Positions 1-9,703 of a stretch of DNA of 32,282 nt are shown here, one piece after another. The notes below the pieces were generated by a model. That model did no database searches. It was not told the origin of the DNA and was given only the letters and a program-made list of their open reading frames with translations. How positions within the stretch are numbered: position 1 is the first letter of the stretch; every line of letters begins with the position of its first letter. The stretch comes from Leptospiraceae bacterium (GTDB lineage: Bacteria > Spirochaetota > Leptospiria > Leptospirales > Leptospiraceae): assembly GCA_947458405.1 (NCBI GenBank), contig CANGZW010000035.1:1-32282 (forward strand), written 5' to 3'. Both the position numbers and the translations under genes were made by a program.

Positions 1-444
1 CCCCGTGCTACCAAAGTGATTGGAGTGGATACTTCTCACAAGATGATCGAAGAAGCCCGTATCACTCATCAAAAAAATAAAAAGATATCCTTTTTGGAAG
101 CCCGCCTTGAAGAGCTTCCAGTTAAAAATAATTCTGCCGATGCAGTTGTGGCATCTATGGTTCTGCATCACGTTTCTAATCCTCCACTTGTACTACAAGA
201 GGCATCCCGAATTCTCAAAGAAAAAGGGATTCTTTGTCTTGTGGATCTTAAAAAACATAACCAAGAATACATGAGAGACAACTATGCAGATCTTTGGCTT
301 GGGTTTGCCCCCGAGCTCTTAGCCGAATGGCTCTTGCAATCTGGATTTGAGATACAATCCAATGAAGAGTTACAAACTGATTCCGTTTTCAAAATTTTAA
401 CAATAAAAGCAGTAAAAAAAGGAGGACATCATGTCCGCACGTAA
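1..444 (+). CDS. SAM-dependent methyltransferase domain, C-terminal part of a gene cut by the window edge (probably ArsR-family regulator/methyltransferase)
   Basis: The reading frame is open from base 1, so the gene starts outside the window; the GTG at 16 is internal. The visible 147 residues are the second half of a class I (Rossmann) methyltransferase. The end of the SAM-binding region reads [10 protein letters not shown], followed by the acidic strand [14 protein letters not shown] typical of UbiE/Methyltransf_11 proteins, and then a strand near [12 protein letters not shown]. In many bacteria the gene directly before ahcY is an ArsR-type regulator fused to such a domain, and it is thought to sense or control SAM/SAH metabolism. 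The ArsR half would lie upstream and is not visible, so the fusion is inferred. The 3' end overlaps ahcY by 14 bp, which implies a shared transcript. Confidence 0.8.
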   Translation, partial: PRATKVIGVDTSHKMIEEARITHQKNKKISFLEARLEELPVKNNSADAVVASMVLHHVSNPPLVLQEASRILKEKGILCLVDLKKHNQEYMRDNYADLWLGFAPELLAEWLLQSGFEIQSNEELQTDSVFKILTIKAVKKGGHHVRT

Positions 445-1726
445 CGATTACAAAGTAAAAGACATCTCAGGAGCCGAATGGGGTCGCCAGGAGATCATTT
501 TAGCTGAAAAAGAAATGCCAGGTCTAATGGCTCTTCGCGCTGAATACAAAGGGCAAAAACCCTTAGCCGGAGCAAGAATTGCAGGGTCCTTACACATGAC
601 CATCCAAACAGCGGTTTTGATTGAAACACTGATTGAACTCGGTGCAGAAGTCAGATGGTCCTCTTGTAATATTTTCTCCACACAAGACCATGCCGCAGCG
701 GCTATTGCCAAAGCAGGAATTCCTGTATTTGCCTGGAAAGGCGAAACCGAAGAAGAATACTGGTGGTGTATTGACCAAACAGTAACTTTCCACGGAAAAG
801 GACCAAACATGATCCTCGATGATGGTGGAGATTTAACATACCACATCACAAAAAAATACCCACAATACTTATCTGAAATACGTGGTGTTTCTGAAGAAAC
901 AACTACAGGTGTAAATCAGTTAAACAAAATGCTAAAATCAGGCGAACTAAAGTTTCCTGCATTCAACGTAAATGATTCCGTAACCAAATCAAAATTTGAC
1001 AACCTCTATGGTTGTAGAGAATCCCTAACAGATGGTATCAAGCGTGCTACAGACATCATGCTAGCTGGAAAAGTAGCTATCGTTGCAGGTTATGGCGATG
1101 TAGGAAAGGGTTCAGCCGCTTCCTTACGTGCCTTTGGTTGTAGAGTAGTGGTAACTGAAATCGATCCTATTTGTGCATTACAAGCGGCTATGGAAGGATA
1201 TGAAGTATTACTTGTAGAAGATTTAATTGCAAAAGCAGACATCGTAGTCACAGCTACAGGAAACAATGATATCATCACACTCGAGCATATGCTCAAAATG
1301 AAAGATGGTGCCATTCTCTGTAACATCGGTCACTTTGATACAGAAATCCAAATGTCCAGACTCAATGCACACAAAGGTATAAAAAAAGTAGAAATCAAGC
1401 CTCAAGTGGATAAATACATCTTTGAAGATGGAAGATCTTTACTAGTGCTTGCAGAAGGTCGTCTTGTGAATTTAGGTTGTGCTACAGGTCACCCATCATT
1501 TGTAATGTCCACTTCTTTTACTAACCAAGTGTTAGCTCAAATTGAGCTTTACAACAACAAAATTGAAGTAGGAGTCTACAGATTACCTAAGAAATTAGAT
1601 GAAAAAGTAGCGGCTCTTCACTTAGACAAATTAGGTGTAAAACTCACAAAACTCAACAAAGACCAGGCTGAATACTTAGGAGTTCCCGAAGAAGGACCCT
1701 ACAAGCCAGAACATTACAGATACTAA
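431..1726 (+). CDS. ahcY: Adenosylhomocysteinase (S-adenosyl-L-homocysteine hydrolase)
   Basis: The product reversibly hydrolyses S-adenosylhomocysteine to adenosine and homocysteine in the cytoplasm. This relieves product inhibition of methyltransferases and feeds homocysteine to MetH, encoded just downstream. The 431-aa length is normal. Visible family signatures are [16 protein letters not shown] near residue 52, the NAD-binding glycine loop [17 protein letters not shown] near 220, and the conserved C-terminus ending KPEHYRY, whose Lys/Tyr contact NAD of the neighbouring subunit. A strong ribosome-binding site AAAGGAGG (417-424) precedes the ATG at 431. The gene overlaps the upstream methyltransferase gene by 14 bp and is followed by a hairpin terminator. 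Confidence 0.97.
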   Translation: MSARNDYKVKDISGAEWGRQEIILAEKEMPGLMALRAEYKGQKPLAGARIAGSLHMTIQTAVLIETLIELGAEVRWSSCNIFSTQDHAAAAIAKAGIPVFAWKGETEEEYWWCIDQTVTFHGKGPNMILDDGGDLTYHITKKYPQYLSEIRGVSEETTTGVNQLNKMLKSGELKFPAFNVNDSVTKSKFDNLYGCRESLTDGIKRATDIMLAGKVAIVAGYGDVGKGSAASLRAFGCRVVVTEIDPICALQAAMEGYEVLLVEDLIAKADIVVTATGNNDIITLEHMLKMKDGAILCNIGHFDTEIQMSRLNAHKGIKKVEIKPQVDKYIFEDGRSLLVLAEGRLVNLGCATGHPSFVMSTSFTNQVLAQIELYNNKIEVGVYRLPKKLDEKVAALHLDKLGVKLTKLNKDQAEYLGVPEEGPYKPEHYRY

Positions 1727-1733
1727 AAAAAGT

Positions 1734-1760
1734 AGCCCTGCTCTCAAGAGTAGGGCTTTT
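1734..1760 (+). terminator. Hairpin terminator after ahcY
   Basis: The inverted repeat AGCCCTGCTCT / AGAGTAGGGCT (one G-T pair) has a very tight loop, is preceded by an A-run and ends in TTTTC. It fits a rho-independent terminator, possibly bidirectional or leaky, between ahcY and the ferredoxin-metH pair. Confidence 0.7.
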
Positions 1761-1768
1761 CATTCATA

Positions 1769-1781
1769 TCCACCCGGTGGA
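1769..1781. promoter_or_regulatory. Short GC-rich palindrome before the ferredoxin gene
   Basis: TCCACC-C-GGTGGA is a 6-bp inverted repeat around one base, 24 bp before the ferredoxin ATG, in otherwise AT-rich DNA. It could be an operator or a small leader hairpin controlling ferredoxin-metH. The 79-bp gap is too small for a full cobalamin riboswitch. No function is demonstrated. Confidence 0.3.
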
Positions 1782-1805
1782 AATTTACAATAAGGATAAA
1801 AATGT

Positions 1806-2111
1806 ATGGCGTATGTAGTAACAGGTGAATGCCAGGATTGTAAATACACTTCCTGTGCAGTAGTTTGTCCCGTTCAGGCATTTCGTGAGGGACCTGATAT
1901 GTTGTTTATTGATCCCGATGAATGCATCGATTGTAATGCATGTGAATCCGAATGTCCGATAAATGCAATTTCCCTAGATAGTGATCTAAGTGGTGATAAT
2001 AGAAAGTGGATAGGGATTAACAAAACAGAAGCTCCCAAGTTCCCCATGATAGAAGAAAAAAGAAAAGCCCTCAAAGGGTCTAAGTGTGTAAATCCTAACG
2101 CAGGAAATTAA
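1806..2111 (+). CDS. fdxA: 7Fe ferredoxin (3Fe-4S / 4Fe-4S), FdxA type
   Basis: A 101-aa soluble electron carrier. The cysteine pattern matches Azotobacter ferredoxin I shifted by one residue: C9, C17 and C50 would bind the 3Fe-4S cluster, and C21, C40, C43 and C46 the 4Fe-4S cluster. The start MAYVVT and the segment EGPDMLFIDPDECIDC are typical of the FdxA family, as is the non-cluster C-terminal tail. An AAGGAT ribosome-binding site lies about 8 bp before the ATG. The gene ends 3 bp before metH, so the two are almost certainly cotranscribed. MetH needs an electron donor to reduce cob(II)alamin during reactivation, so this ferredoxin may fill that role. That is inferred from context only. 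Confidence 0.9.
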   Translation: MAYVVTGECQDCKYTSCAVVCPVQAFREGPDMLFIDPDECIDCNACESECPINAISLDSDLSGDNRKWIGINKTEAPKFPMIEEKRKALKGSKCVNPNAGN

Positions 2112-2114
2112 TAA

Positions 2115-5100
2115 ATGAATGAATATCCGGAAAATTCCAAAAAATTAGTCGAACTTTTAGAAAAAGAAATCCTCATCCTAGATGGTGCGATGGGAACTAT
2201 GATACAGACCTATCCTCTCACCGAAGAAGATTTTAGGGGAGAGAGATTTAAGTCGCACCCACATTCTCTAAAAGGCAACAATGATTTATTGTGTATTACG
2301 CGTCCGGATATAATTGAAGCAATACATATCAAGTTTTTGGAGGCGGGAGCCAATATCATAGAAACCAACTCCTTTAACTCTACCACTATTTCACAGGCAG
2401 ATTACAAGCTAGAATCAATCGTAACGGAATTAAATCTCGCAGCAGTAAAAGTAGCCAGAGAAGCAGTTCGCAAATTCAAAGAAAAAAATCCAAATTCACA
2501 CGCCTTTGTGGCGGGAGCAATAGGACCCACCAATCGTACTGCGTCCATGTCTCCCGATGTCAACAATCCAGCCTATAGAGCAGTTACGTATGACGATTTG
2601 GTCAAAGCGTACTACCAACAGGCTCTTGCTTTAGTTGAAGGTGGTGCTGATTTACTATTACCCGAGACTACGTTTGATACTTTGAACCTTAAAGCCTGTC
2701 TCTTTGCCATCGAAGAGGTGTACAAGCATGTGGGGTTTAGGCTTCCCATTTCTATCTCTGTAACCATCACTGATCTCTCCGGTAGGACACTTTCGGGGCA
2801 AACGGTATCTGCGTTTTATAACTCCATCCGACATGCCAATCCATTGAGCGTGGGTATCAATTGTGCCTTAGGTGCAAAGGATATGCGACCCTATCTCGAA
2901 GAATTGTCCAATATTTCCGAGGCTCATATCAGTTGTTACCCCAATGCGGGGCTTCCCAATGCCTTTGGTGGGTATGACGAAACTCCCGAAGAACTTGCGG
3001 TGATGCTAGAGGATTATGCTAAAAACGGTTGGTTAAATATTGTGGGAGGATGTTGTGGTACAACTCCCGAGCATATTCGTGCCATTTCAGATTCCGTTAA
3101 AAAATTAAAGCCCCGGGCTCATAAAGAGATTCCAAAAATAACGAGACTTGCAGGGCTTGAGCCTTTAAATATAACCCCCGATAAGATTTTTCAAATGGTG
3201 GGAGAAAGGGCAAATGTAACGGGGTCTCCTAAGTTTAAGAAATTAATATTAGAAAATAATTTTGAAGAAGCTGTTCAGGTTGCACTACAGCAGGTGGAAT
3301 CGGGGGCAAATATCATTGATATAAATTTTGACGAAGCCCTTCTCGATGGGGAAGCCTCTATGGTTAAGTTTTTAAACCTCATTGCCTCAGAGCCTGATAT
3401 TGTAAAAGTTCCCTTTATGTTAGACAGTTCAAAATGGTCTGTCCTGGAAGCGGGTCTGAAATGCGTGCAGGGTAAGGCAATTGTCAATTCAATCTCCTTA
3501 AAAGAGGGCGAAGAGAAGTTTCTTGAGCTTGCCGAAAAAGTGCGTCGTTATGGAGCATCTGTGATTGTGATGGCCTTTGATGAAAAAGGACAGGCGGCAA
3601 CCAAGGACGAAAAAGTACGAATTTGTAAACGTGCGTATGACTTACTTGTAGGTAAATGCAACTATGACCCTTCCGATATTATTTTTGATCCCAATATTTT
3701 GACAGTTGCTACGGGGATTGAAGAGCATAACAATTATGCAGTGGATTTCATTGAAGCCACAAGAGAAATCAAAAAGGTTTGTCCCGGTGCAAAGGTGAGC
3801 GGGGGAGTGAGTAATATTTCTTTCTCCTTTAGGGGAAACAATCCTGTCAGAGAAGCCATGCACTCTGTATTTTTGTACTACGCAATCAAAGCTGGAATGG
3901 ATATGGCGATTGTGAATGCGGGAATGCTGGAAGTTTACGAAGAAATTCCTAAAGATTTATTAGAAAGAGTAGAAGACGTGATACTAAATAGACGCTCGGA
4001 TGCTACAGAAAGAATGATTGAATTTGCGGAGTCGTACAAAAAAGACCCCGGAATTACCAAAGAAAAAGAGCTGGAATGGAGAAATAATTCCGCCGAAGAG
4101 AGATTAAAATATGCTCTTGTAAAGGGTATTGTAGAATATATAGATGGTGATACAGAAGAAGCCCGACAAAAATTCAAAAGACCCCTCGAGTTAATCGAAG
4201 GACCTCTCATGGATGGAATGAAAATTGTCGGAGACCTTTTTGGAGAAGGAAAAATGTTTCTCCCTCAGGTCGTCAAGAGTGCCCGGGTCATGAAAAAGGC
4301 AGTAGCATATCTTTTGCCGTACATGGAAGAAGAAAAGGCAAGAAACAGCGATACAAGTGCAAGACAAAAATTCTTAATAGCTACTGTAAAAGGGGACGTT
4401 CACGATATTGGTAAAAATATCGTGGGAGTTGTGCTTGCTTGTAATAACTATGATGTGATTGATTTGGGTGTTATGGTTCCTGCTGAAAAAATACTCGAAG
4501 AGGCAATCAAACAAAAAGTGGATGTAATCGGTCTTTCGGGCTTAATCACTCCTTCTCTAGATGAAATGGTGCATGTGGCAAGTGAGATGGAGAGATTGGG
4601 AATTAAAGTTCCCCTTCTTATCGGAGGTGCTACAACCAGCCCCGCCCATACAGCTGTCAAAATAGCGGAAAAATACTCCGAAGCCGTAATACACGTATTG
4701 GATGCTTCGAGGGTAGTGAATGTTGTAGGGGCACTTGTGAACCCAGAAACAAAACTTGACTATGTAAAAAAAGTGAGAACTGAGCAAGAAAGACTCAGAA
4801 ATGTTCATTTTTCTAGAAAAAGTGACCGTAAATTTTTGGGAATTGAGAAAGCCAGGGAAAATAAGTTTAAAACTGATTGGTTGTCATACAGTCCACCCCT
4901 TCCCAAATTTAGTGGAGTCAAAGTTTATGAAAATATTTCAGTAGAAACTCTCTCTAAATACATAGATTGGTCTCCTTTTTTCCATGCCTGGGAATTGCAC
5001 GGGAGATACCCTTCCATTTTAGAAGATGAGGTTGTGGGCAAGCAAGCACAAGATCTCTTTAATGATGCTAAAAAAATGCTTTCTGAGATCATTGATAAAA

Positions 5101-5801
5101 AACTCTTCAGCGGAAAAGCAGTAGTTGGATTTTTCCCCGCTAATTCCGTCGGGGATGACATTTTGGTTTATTCCGATGAAAATCGTAGTACGGTATCACA
5201 CACTTTTCATACCCTCCGCCAACAGAGTGACAAGGGAGAAGGGGAGTTTAACTATGCCCTTTCCGATTTTGTTTCTCCTGTATCGCAGAAAAAAGACTAC
5301 CTAGGGGCTTTTGCTGTCACAACCGGTCATGGAGTGGAAGAATATGCAAAAGAATACGAAAAGAATAATGATGACTACAATGCTATATTAATAAAGGCTC
5401 TCGCGGATAGACTTGCAGAAGCCTGTGCGGAGTACATGCATAAAGTCATGAGAGATGATTGGGGATATGGTACCACAGAAACTCTATCCAATGATGACTT
5501 GATTGAAGAGAAATACAGAGGAATTAGACCAGCCCCTGGGTATCCAGCCTGTCCCGATCACACCGAAAAAAAGACCCTCTTTAAATTACTAGATGTAGAA
5601 AAAAATATTGGTATCACGCTCACCGAAAATTTTGCTATGTATCCTGCCTCGAGTGTAAGTGGACTGTATTTTTCTCATGAAAATTCAAGATACTTTGCCG
5701 TTGGAAAATTGGCTAAGGATCAAATTGAAGAATACGCCAAGCGTAAAGAAATGGGAGTGACCCTAGTAGAAAAATGGCTATCTCCTTATCTCGGGTATTG
5801 A
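2115..5801 (+). CDS. metH: Cobalamin-dependent methionine synthase
   Basis: The product transfers a methyl group from 5-methyl-THF to homocysteine through methylcobalamin. The 1228-aa length equals full MetH and all four modules are visible. The homocysteine domain (about 1-330) opens with [11 protein letters not shown] and carries zinc ligands in GINCALG (C~248) and GGCCGTT (C~313/314). The folate domain (about 350-620) contains [12 protein letters not shown]. The B12 cap and Rossmann domain (about 650-890) has the DVHDIGKN motif, with the cobalt-ligand His near residue 761. The C-terminal AdoMet activation domain carries [12 protein letters not shown] near 1136. The presence of this activation domain argues for SAM-dependent reductive repair, and the adjoining ferredoxin is a plausible electron donor. 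A structured repeat begins 10 bp after the stop. Confidence 0.98.
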   Translation: MNEYPENSKKLVELLEKEILILDGAMGTMIQTYPLTEEDFRGERFKSHPHSLKGNNDLLCITRPDIIEAIHIKFLEAGANIIETNSFNSTTISQADYKLESIVTELNLAAVKVAREAVRKFKEKNPNSHAFVAGAIGPTNRTASMSPDVNNPAYRAVTYDDLVKAYYQQALALVEGGADLLLPETTFDTLNLKACLFAIEEVYKHVGFRLPISISVTITDLSGRTLSGQTVSAFYNSIRHANPLSVGINCALGAKDMRPYLEELSNISEAHISCYPNAGLPNAFGGYDETPEELAVMLEDYAKNGWLNIVGGCCGTTPEHIRAISDSVKKLKPRAHKEIPKITRLAGLEPLNITPDKIFQMVGERANVTGSPKFKKLILENNFEEAVQVALQQVESGANIIDINFDEALLDGEASMVKFLNLIASEPDIVKVPFMLDSSKWSVLEAGLKCVQGKAIVNSISLKEGEEKFLELAEKVRRYGASVIVMAFDEKGQAATKDEKVRICKRAYDLLVGKCNYDPSDIIFDPNILTVATGIEEHNNYAVDFIEATREIKKVCPGAKVSGGVSNISFSFRGNNPVREAMHSVFLYYAIKAGMDMAIVNAGMLEVYEEIPKDLLERVEDVILNRRSDATERMIEFAESYKKDPGITKEKELEWRNNSAEERLKYALVKGIVEYIDGDTEEARQKFKRPLELIEGPLMDGMKIVGDLFGEGKMFLPQVVKSARVMKKAVAYLLPYMEEEKARNSDTSARQKFLIATVKGDVHDIGKNIVGVVLACNNYDVIDLGVMVPAEKILEEAIKQKVDVIGLSGLITPSLDEMVHVASEMERLGIKVPLLIGGATTSPAHTAVKIAEKYSEAVIHVLDASRVVNVVGALVNPETKLDYVKKVRTEQERLRNVHFSRKSDRKFLGIEKARENKFKTDWLSYSPPLPKFSGVKVYENISVETLSKYIDWSPFFHAWELHGRYPSILEDEVVGKQAQDLFNDAKKMLSEIIDKKLFSGKAVVGFFPANSVGDDILVYSDENRSTVSHTFHTLRQQSDKGEGEFNYALSDFVSPVSQKKDYLGAFAVTTGHGVEEYAKEYEKNNDDYNAILIKALADRLAEACAEYMHKVMRDDWGYGTTETLSNDDLIEEKYRGIRPAPGYPACPDHTEKKTLFKLLDVEKNIGITLTENFAMYPASSVSGLYFSHENSRYFAVGKLAKDQIEEYAKRKEMGVTLVEKWLSPYLGY

Positions 5802-5810
5802 TTATTTTTA

Positions 5811-5962
5811 GGGCAGTCCCTGACGAATATTTCGTAATACGATAAAATATTTATAATTAGATAGCAAATTCGTATTACGTCAGGTCGGGCTCTTCGGGAC
5901 TCCGCTATCGCTTCGGTCTGCATTACGGATTGCAGACTAAATCCCTACCATCCCTACTGCGG
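5811..5962 (+). repeat. Structured repeat element, copy 1 (152 bp)
   Basis: First of four copies, all in the same orientation. Fixed parts are the left end GGGCAGTCCCTGAC, a middle block starting TACGTCAGGTCGGGCT and running through CTATCGCTTCGGTCTGC, and the right end GCAGACTAAATCCC...ACTGCGG, which contains two 9-bp tandem units ATCCCTACC/ATCCCTACT. Stems: CCTGAC (5819-5824) with GTCAGG (5879-5884) around a 54-nt variable loop; GTCTGC (5916-5921) with GCAGAC (5932-5937) around 10 nt; and terminal GCAGT with ACTGC. In this copy the variable loop contains its own inverted repeat, CGTAATACGA/TCGTATTACG. The copy starts 10 bp after metH, so it may also act as a transcription terminator. Confidence 0.93.
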
Positions 5963-6488
5963 GTATTTTATTACTATCTATAACATTCTCTATATTCAAA
6001 AAAGCTGTACATTGAGGCTCTCTGAGTGTCATACGATATATTTAGCTCTCAGCATCGGCACTATATAATTTAACACCTTATAATATTTACTTAAAATCTT
6101 TATAATTTTCTAAAGATGTGTCCACTTCTTTAAACTCTAAAATTACATAATCAATATCTTTTTATTTAAGTGATCTTATAATTAAATTAATTAGTAGGTT
6201 AATAATTTATTAACTAACAGATTTTTTTTATTTCCTCACTCAATGATATTTAATTCCTCTTATGATAAAGAGAAATAATCATTTTATCCCTTTAACAATC
6301 TTAGCAAAAGAATCCTTACGCCTATTTCCTCCTAATCTTTTGAACGCAATCTCATCTTTTGCCTTTTTCATGCAAACTTTTGAACAACTCTAAAGTTCAT
6401 ATATAATCGAAAATGTCTAAAAAAGTGTAATTTTCCTCAAAAAAAATTTAAAAATCGGTAAATATTTCATTTTTTCGGAAATATATAT
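5963..6488. other. AT-rich intergenic region between repeat copy 1 and the efflux operon
   Basis: About 525 bp of very AT-rich DNA without a credible open reading frame or RNA gene. The last 110 bp holds the likely promoter of the efflux operon, listed separately. At 6411-6425 it also contains AAAATGTCTAAAAAA, similar to a motif repeated inside the defence cluster near 25420-25567; in such AT-rich sequence this may be chance. I see nothing else. Confidence 0.6.
6380..6407 (+). promoter_or_regulatory. Candidate sigma-70 promoter of the efflux operon
   Basis: TTGAAC (6380-6385), a 16-bp spacer and a perfect TATAAT (6402-6407) lie about 80 bp before the first gene. It is a good match to a housekeeping promoter, but AT-rich DNA produces such matches often. 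Confidence 0.45.
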
Positions 6489-6491
6489 GTG

Positions 6492-8033
6492 ATGAAACCC
6501 GAAAAAATAAACTATATAGTTTCCAATTCTTTGGATAGGAAAAGAATAGAGAAAGAACTTAGATTTTTTTCCCCTATTATAGGGGGTAAAGTTTTAGGAT
6601 TTCTATTTCTGGCTTTTGGGATTTTTGCAGAGGATGGACACTTAAGTCATAAATCTGTATCACTTTTTGCCCTTGCAAATTATTCACAAACCCTGCCGGA
6701 AGCAGAAGTTAGGGAACTAGAAAAATTAATTTCTAGAGAGAAGTTTAGAGAATATCTACCTAAAATAGGAGTTAGTTATTTTGGACTTAAGAATAAAAAT
6801 GAAAACCAATCAGATTCCCGATACGACGAGTATCGTCTTCACTTTCAGCAACTTTTATATGATGGAGGAGAGAATGCTAGGCAAAGAGAAATTCTCCTAC
6901 TTTCAGCCAGAATGGACGGGGAAGATCGAAGATATAGACTCAATAAGTTTTTATTAGAATCACAAAAAGTATATTTTAAATGTCTTACAAATAACCTCAG
7001 GAAATTATTTAGTTATAAATCAAAAGAAAAAGCAAAATTAAATCATAGGGTTTTAGCCAAAGAGCTAGAACTCGGAACAAAAAGAAAAATTGATACCCTT
7101 GAATCAGAATTAAAATTAAGGGAATCCGAATCTCAATTATTAAAATCAAATCTAGGGTTAGAAGAATCCAATTCTGAACTCTCTCGAATTTTGGGATTGG
7201 AACGAAAAGAAATTGTCTTACGAGAAAATATCCTTTCTGATTTCATATTAATTTCTCCAGAGCCTTATTTAAATACCGAACTTTCCTCAGATTCTCCCGA
7301 AGTAAAAAAAGCAAAAATAATTTTAGAAAAGTCTAAAAATGAAAAAGAATCTTCAGAAAATTATTGGAAGCCCAAGCTCTATGTGGGGGGGTATTATGCA
7401 AAAAATTCCACTGATTCTTTAGTAACACGTCATCCTGCTTATGGAGTGGATTTTACTGTTGTACTACCACTAGGATCCTCATCCCTTCAATCTAATGGTA
7501 GATATGGAATTCAGGAAGATGGAACTGGAATACAGAGAACTCCCGGATTTGGTCCGCAATATGTTGGCTCGGGGGACAATTCCTATAATTCTTCAAACTT
7601 ACAATTATTTGATAATCTAGCTCATTCCCGTAAAATATTGGAAGGTGAAATACGAACGAATGATGCAAAACGAAATCTTCAAGAGATATCTCTAAAAACA
7701 GAATCTGAACGAATAAAAATAACCAATAAACTTATATCAAATTATGAAAATTATAAAAATAATTATCTGAGAGTTATCCTAAAAATTGAGTACTACAGAC
7801 AGTCAAATTTATCAATAAAATTAGGATTTCAAAGTAGATTGGATGTGTACAACGCCGAATGGGAAGTCTATAAATCACTGATAGAATTGGGAGAAAGTAT
7901 CGCAGAGTATATAGTCTCCGTATATGAAATTAATAGTTTTAATGGAACAGATAATTTAGATCAATATTTTCTCTATTCAAAGGGAAAGGCTCACTTGGAA
8001 TTAAAAAAAATATTAGAGGATGAAAGCAAATGA
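6492..8033 (+). CDS. TolC-family outer-membrane efflux protein
   Basis: A 513-aa protein that would form the outer-membrane channel of the tripartite pump encoded downstream. The ATG at 6492 is preferred over the adjoining GTG at 6489; GGAA at 6477-6480 is a weak ribosome-binding site. The signal sequence is unusual: a long charged N-region of about 33 residues, then a hydrophobic stretch VLGFLFLAFGIFA with a likely cut before EDG. The mature part has two long alpha-helical, heptad-rich stretches (about 110-240 and 370-490) separated by a Gly/Ser/Tyr-rich beta segment, as expected for an outer-membrane efflux (OEP) fold. Family membership is inferred from architecture and neighbours rather than a diagnostic motif. 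The TGA overlaps the next ATG by 4 bp. Confidence 0.75.
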   Translation: MKPEKINYIVSNSLDRKRIEKELRFFSPIIGGKVLGFLFLAFGIFAEDGHLSHKSVSLFALANYSQTLPEAEVRELEKLISREKFREYLPKIGVSYFGLKNKNENQSDSRYDEYRLHFQQLLYDGGENARQREILLLSARMDGEDRRYRLNKFLLESQKVYFKCLTNNLRKLFSYKSKEKAKLNHRVLAKELELGTKRKIDTLESELKLRESESQLLKSNLGLEESNSELSRILGLERKEIVLRENILSDFILISPEPYLNTELSSDSPEVKKAKIILEKSKNEKESSENYWKPKLYVGGYYAKNSTDSLVTRHPAYGVDFTVVLPLGSSSLQSNGRYGIQEDGTGIQRTPGFGPQYVGSGDNSYNSSNLQLFDNLAHSRKILEGEIRTNDAKRNLQEISLKTESERIKITNKLISNYENYKNNYLRVILKIEYYRQSNLSIKLGFQSRLDVYNAEWEVYKSLIELGESIAEYIVSVYEINSFNGTDNLDQYFLYSKGKAHLELKKILEDESK

Positions 8034-9055
8034 TTAAAATAATAATTGTAGTACTTTATTTACTTCACTGTTCAAAAATGGAAACAGAGCTGACCAAAGA
8101 TAAGCTACTTCCAGTCATATCCGATAAAAAAGATTTTAAAGTTATTTTTTCTGAGCCAAAGAATACTGAAGAGGGGATTAGTAATCAAAGGTCAATTAAG
8201 ATTAATTTTAATTCTATTCCAAAATTTGATTCGTGTTACAAAGCTTTTTCAATTGTTCCCTATGTCAGAGGCAAATTTAAAGAATATCCTCTGGGCTTGG
8301 AATTTATACCTGAATCCAGTTGGGATTCATTGACATATAGTGTTACGCTTTCTAAAACATGTGAGGATTCAGAGGGAAATGATCTATCAGATGTTCATTC
8401 TTTCTTTTTTACGGGAACTCGAATTTCGGTACTCCCTGAATCTACTCCATCAGTAACAACTTCAGAAAAAGTAATACCAATCCCTATAGTACAGGCAATC
8501 GGACTGGAAAGCCAGGGATGTAGTTCTACATATCCAGCCACAGGATCGATAACAGGAGGAGATTGGAATGCAAGCCAATGTTTTTGGGATAATTCACTAC
8601 CAGTATTACAACCAGTGAAATATTTATTTAGGGGAGGGGATAATGGTGGGGGAAGTGTAGGGAGTTCAATAGCCTGTGCGGATAGTAAGACAGATAATTT
8701 TAAGATAATTTTTTCAGAGTATATGAACCCTTCCACAGCCCAGTCCTTTCGGTTGAAGAGAAACTCTCCTCCGGCTTCCAATATTTTACTTTCATCCTGG
8801 GAATGGTTGGATTGTAAGAGCTCCGCAGGTTTTGGGTGTAGAGTCTTGGTTTTGCGCTTTTCCGAGATGGAAGCGAGTTGCAATGGGAGTCTCTTTGGGA
8901 ATTCGAGCACGGGAGGGGATTTCAATCTCCAAAGAACAGACAATGCACCTGTCGGTTATCCTACCTATACTCTCATCATGGATTCAAATTTAGCCATCTC
9001 GAGTGAGAAAAAAAAAGTGGAATCAGATTTTTATTTTTCAATGGAGGGAAAGTAA
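8030..9055 (+). CDS. Lipoprotein with two Ig-like (SbsA/Big_5-type) domains
   Basis: A 341-aa protein beginning with a short signal peptide and a lipobox, IIIVVLYLLHC-S, so lipidation at C14 is likely. Two similar beta-rich units are visible. One, at about residues 38-130, contains FKVIFSEP and ends HSFFFTGTRI. The other, at about 220-340, contains FKIIFSEYMNPST and ends SDFYFSMEG. Both resemble Ig-like domains seen in many spirochaete surface lipoproteins. A Gly/Ser-rich, cysteine-bearing linker separates them. The gene overlaps the TolC-like gene by 4 bp and its stop abuts the next ATG, so it belongs to the pump operon. A pump-associated surface protein is plausible; the true role is unknown. 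Confidence 0.7.
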   Translation: MIKIIIVVLYLLHCSKMETELTKDKLLPVISDKKDFKVIFSEPKNTEEGISNQRSIKINFNSIPKFDSCYKAFSIVPYVRGKFKEYPLGLEFIPESSWDSLTYSVTLSKTCEDSEGNDLSDVHSFFFTGTRISVLPESTPSVTTSEKVIPIPIVQAIGLESQGCSSTYPATGSITGGDWNASQCFWDNSLPVLQPVKYLFRGGDNGGGSVGSSIACADSKTDNFKIIFSEYMNPSTAQSFRLKRNSPPASNILLSSWEWLDCKSSAGFGCRVLVLRFSEMEASCNGSLFGNSSTGGDFNLQRTDNAPVGYPTYTLIMDSNLAISSEKKKVESDFYFSMEGK

Positions 9056-9703
9056 ATGAAGCTGTTACATTTTTTAAATAAGAAAAAATATATACAATGT
9101 ATAGATAAAATAGAGATATTATATAGATATAATCTTTACAATATACTACTATTATCTATCATAAATATATATAATTGTAGTATATTAGTATATAAAAATC
9201 CAATAATTAATGATAGGAATCCAATTCATATAGGATTTTTTGATTTCTCTGGTGTTAATGGTGCAAGGTATTCTAAGATACTTCGGGAAGCTATCTTCAA
9301 TCATCTGATCGAAAAAGGGTTTGCAGTGGGCATTCAAAGAGAATCTACACTGGAAAATTTGGGAAATCCAATGCCCACAAATCCGATTGAGCTTTTTGAA
9401 AAGGAAGCTAAGAGACTGCCTTTCAATAGGGGATTTGGCTCAAAAGAGGTCGGACTTTTGACTGTGGATACAACAAAAACAGTATATCTACGGGGAACAC
9501 TCTTTAGTGCCAAAGAACAGTATTCGGATGCCAATGAGATTCTTCTTTATTTGAGCCTTTGTTCCTCCTCTGGAGATGTACTACAAACAATCACTCTAAA
9601 TCAAAAAGATATTAGCCTTGCTAAATTGAACTATATTGGAAAAGAGATAGCGGATAAAATATCCATCTTTATAACTATGGAGGCTAAAAATGAAAATAAG
9701 TAA
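9056..9703 (+). CDS. Putative lipoprotein of unknown function
   Basis: A 215-aa protein whose ATG directly follows the previous stop codon. The N-terminus has about 27 polar residues, then a hydrophobic run LYNILLLSIINIYNC that could be a relaxed spirochaetal lipobox with C41 as the lipidated residue. The rest looks like a soluble alpha/beta domain: HIGFFDFSGVNG, then YSKILREAIFNHLIEKGF, later TVYLRGTLFS and ILLYLSLCSSSGDVLQT. This layout (short name-like strand, helix, final strand pair) resembles periplasmic proteins that bind envelope partners, but I do not recognise the family. The gene overlaps the next one by 14 bp. Confidence 0.6.
   Translation: MKLLHFLNKKKYIQCIDKIEILYRYNLYNILLLSIINIYNCSILVYKNPIINDRNPIHIGFFDFSGVNGARYSKILREAIFNHLIEKGFAVGIQRESTLENLGNPMPTNPIELFEKEAKRLPFNRGFGSKEVGLLTVDTTKTVYLRGTLFSAKEQYSDANEILLYLSLCSSSGDVLQTITLNQKDISLAKLNYIGKEIADKISIFITMEAKNENK

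Noticed and set aside
1727-1805. Cobalamin or SAM riboswitch before fdxA-metH
   Set aside because: Only 79 bp, mostly a terminator; no riboswitch core is visible.
5811-5962. The repeat as a classical integron attC site
   Set aside because: No RYYYAAC/GTTRRRY boxes at its ends; the conserved right block is too long and too fixed for attC.
6411-6425. TGTCTAAAAAA motif before the efflux operon as a shared operator with the defence cluster
   Set aside because: A single copy in very AT-rich DNA, with no repeat or palindrome around it; chance is sufficient.
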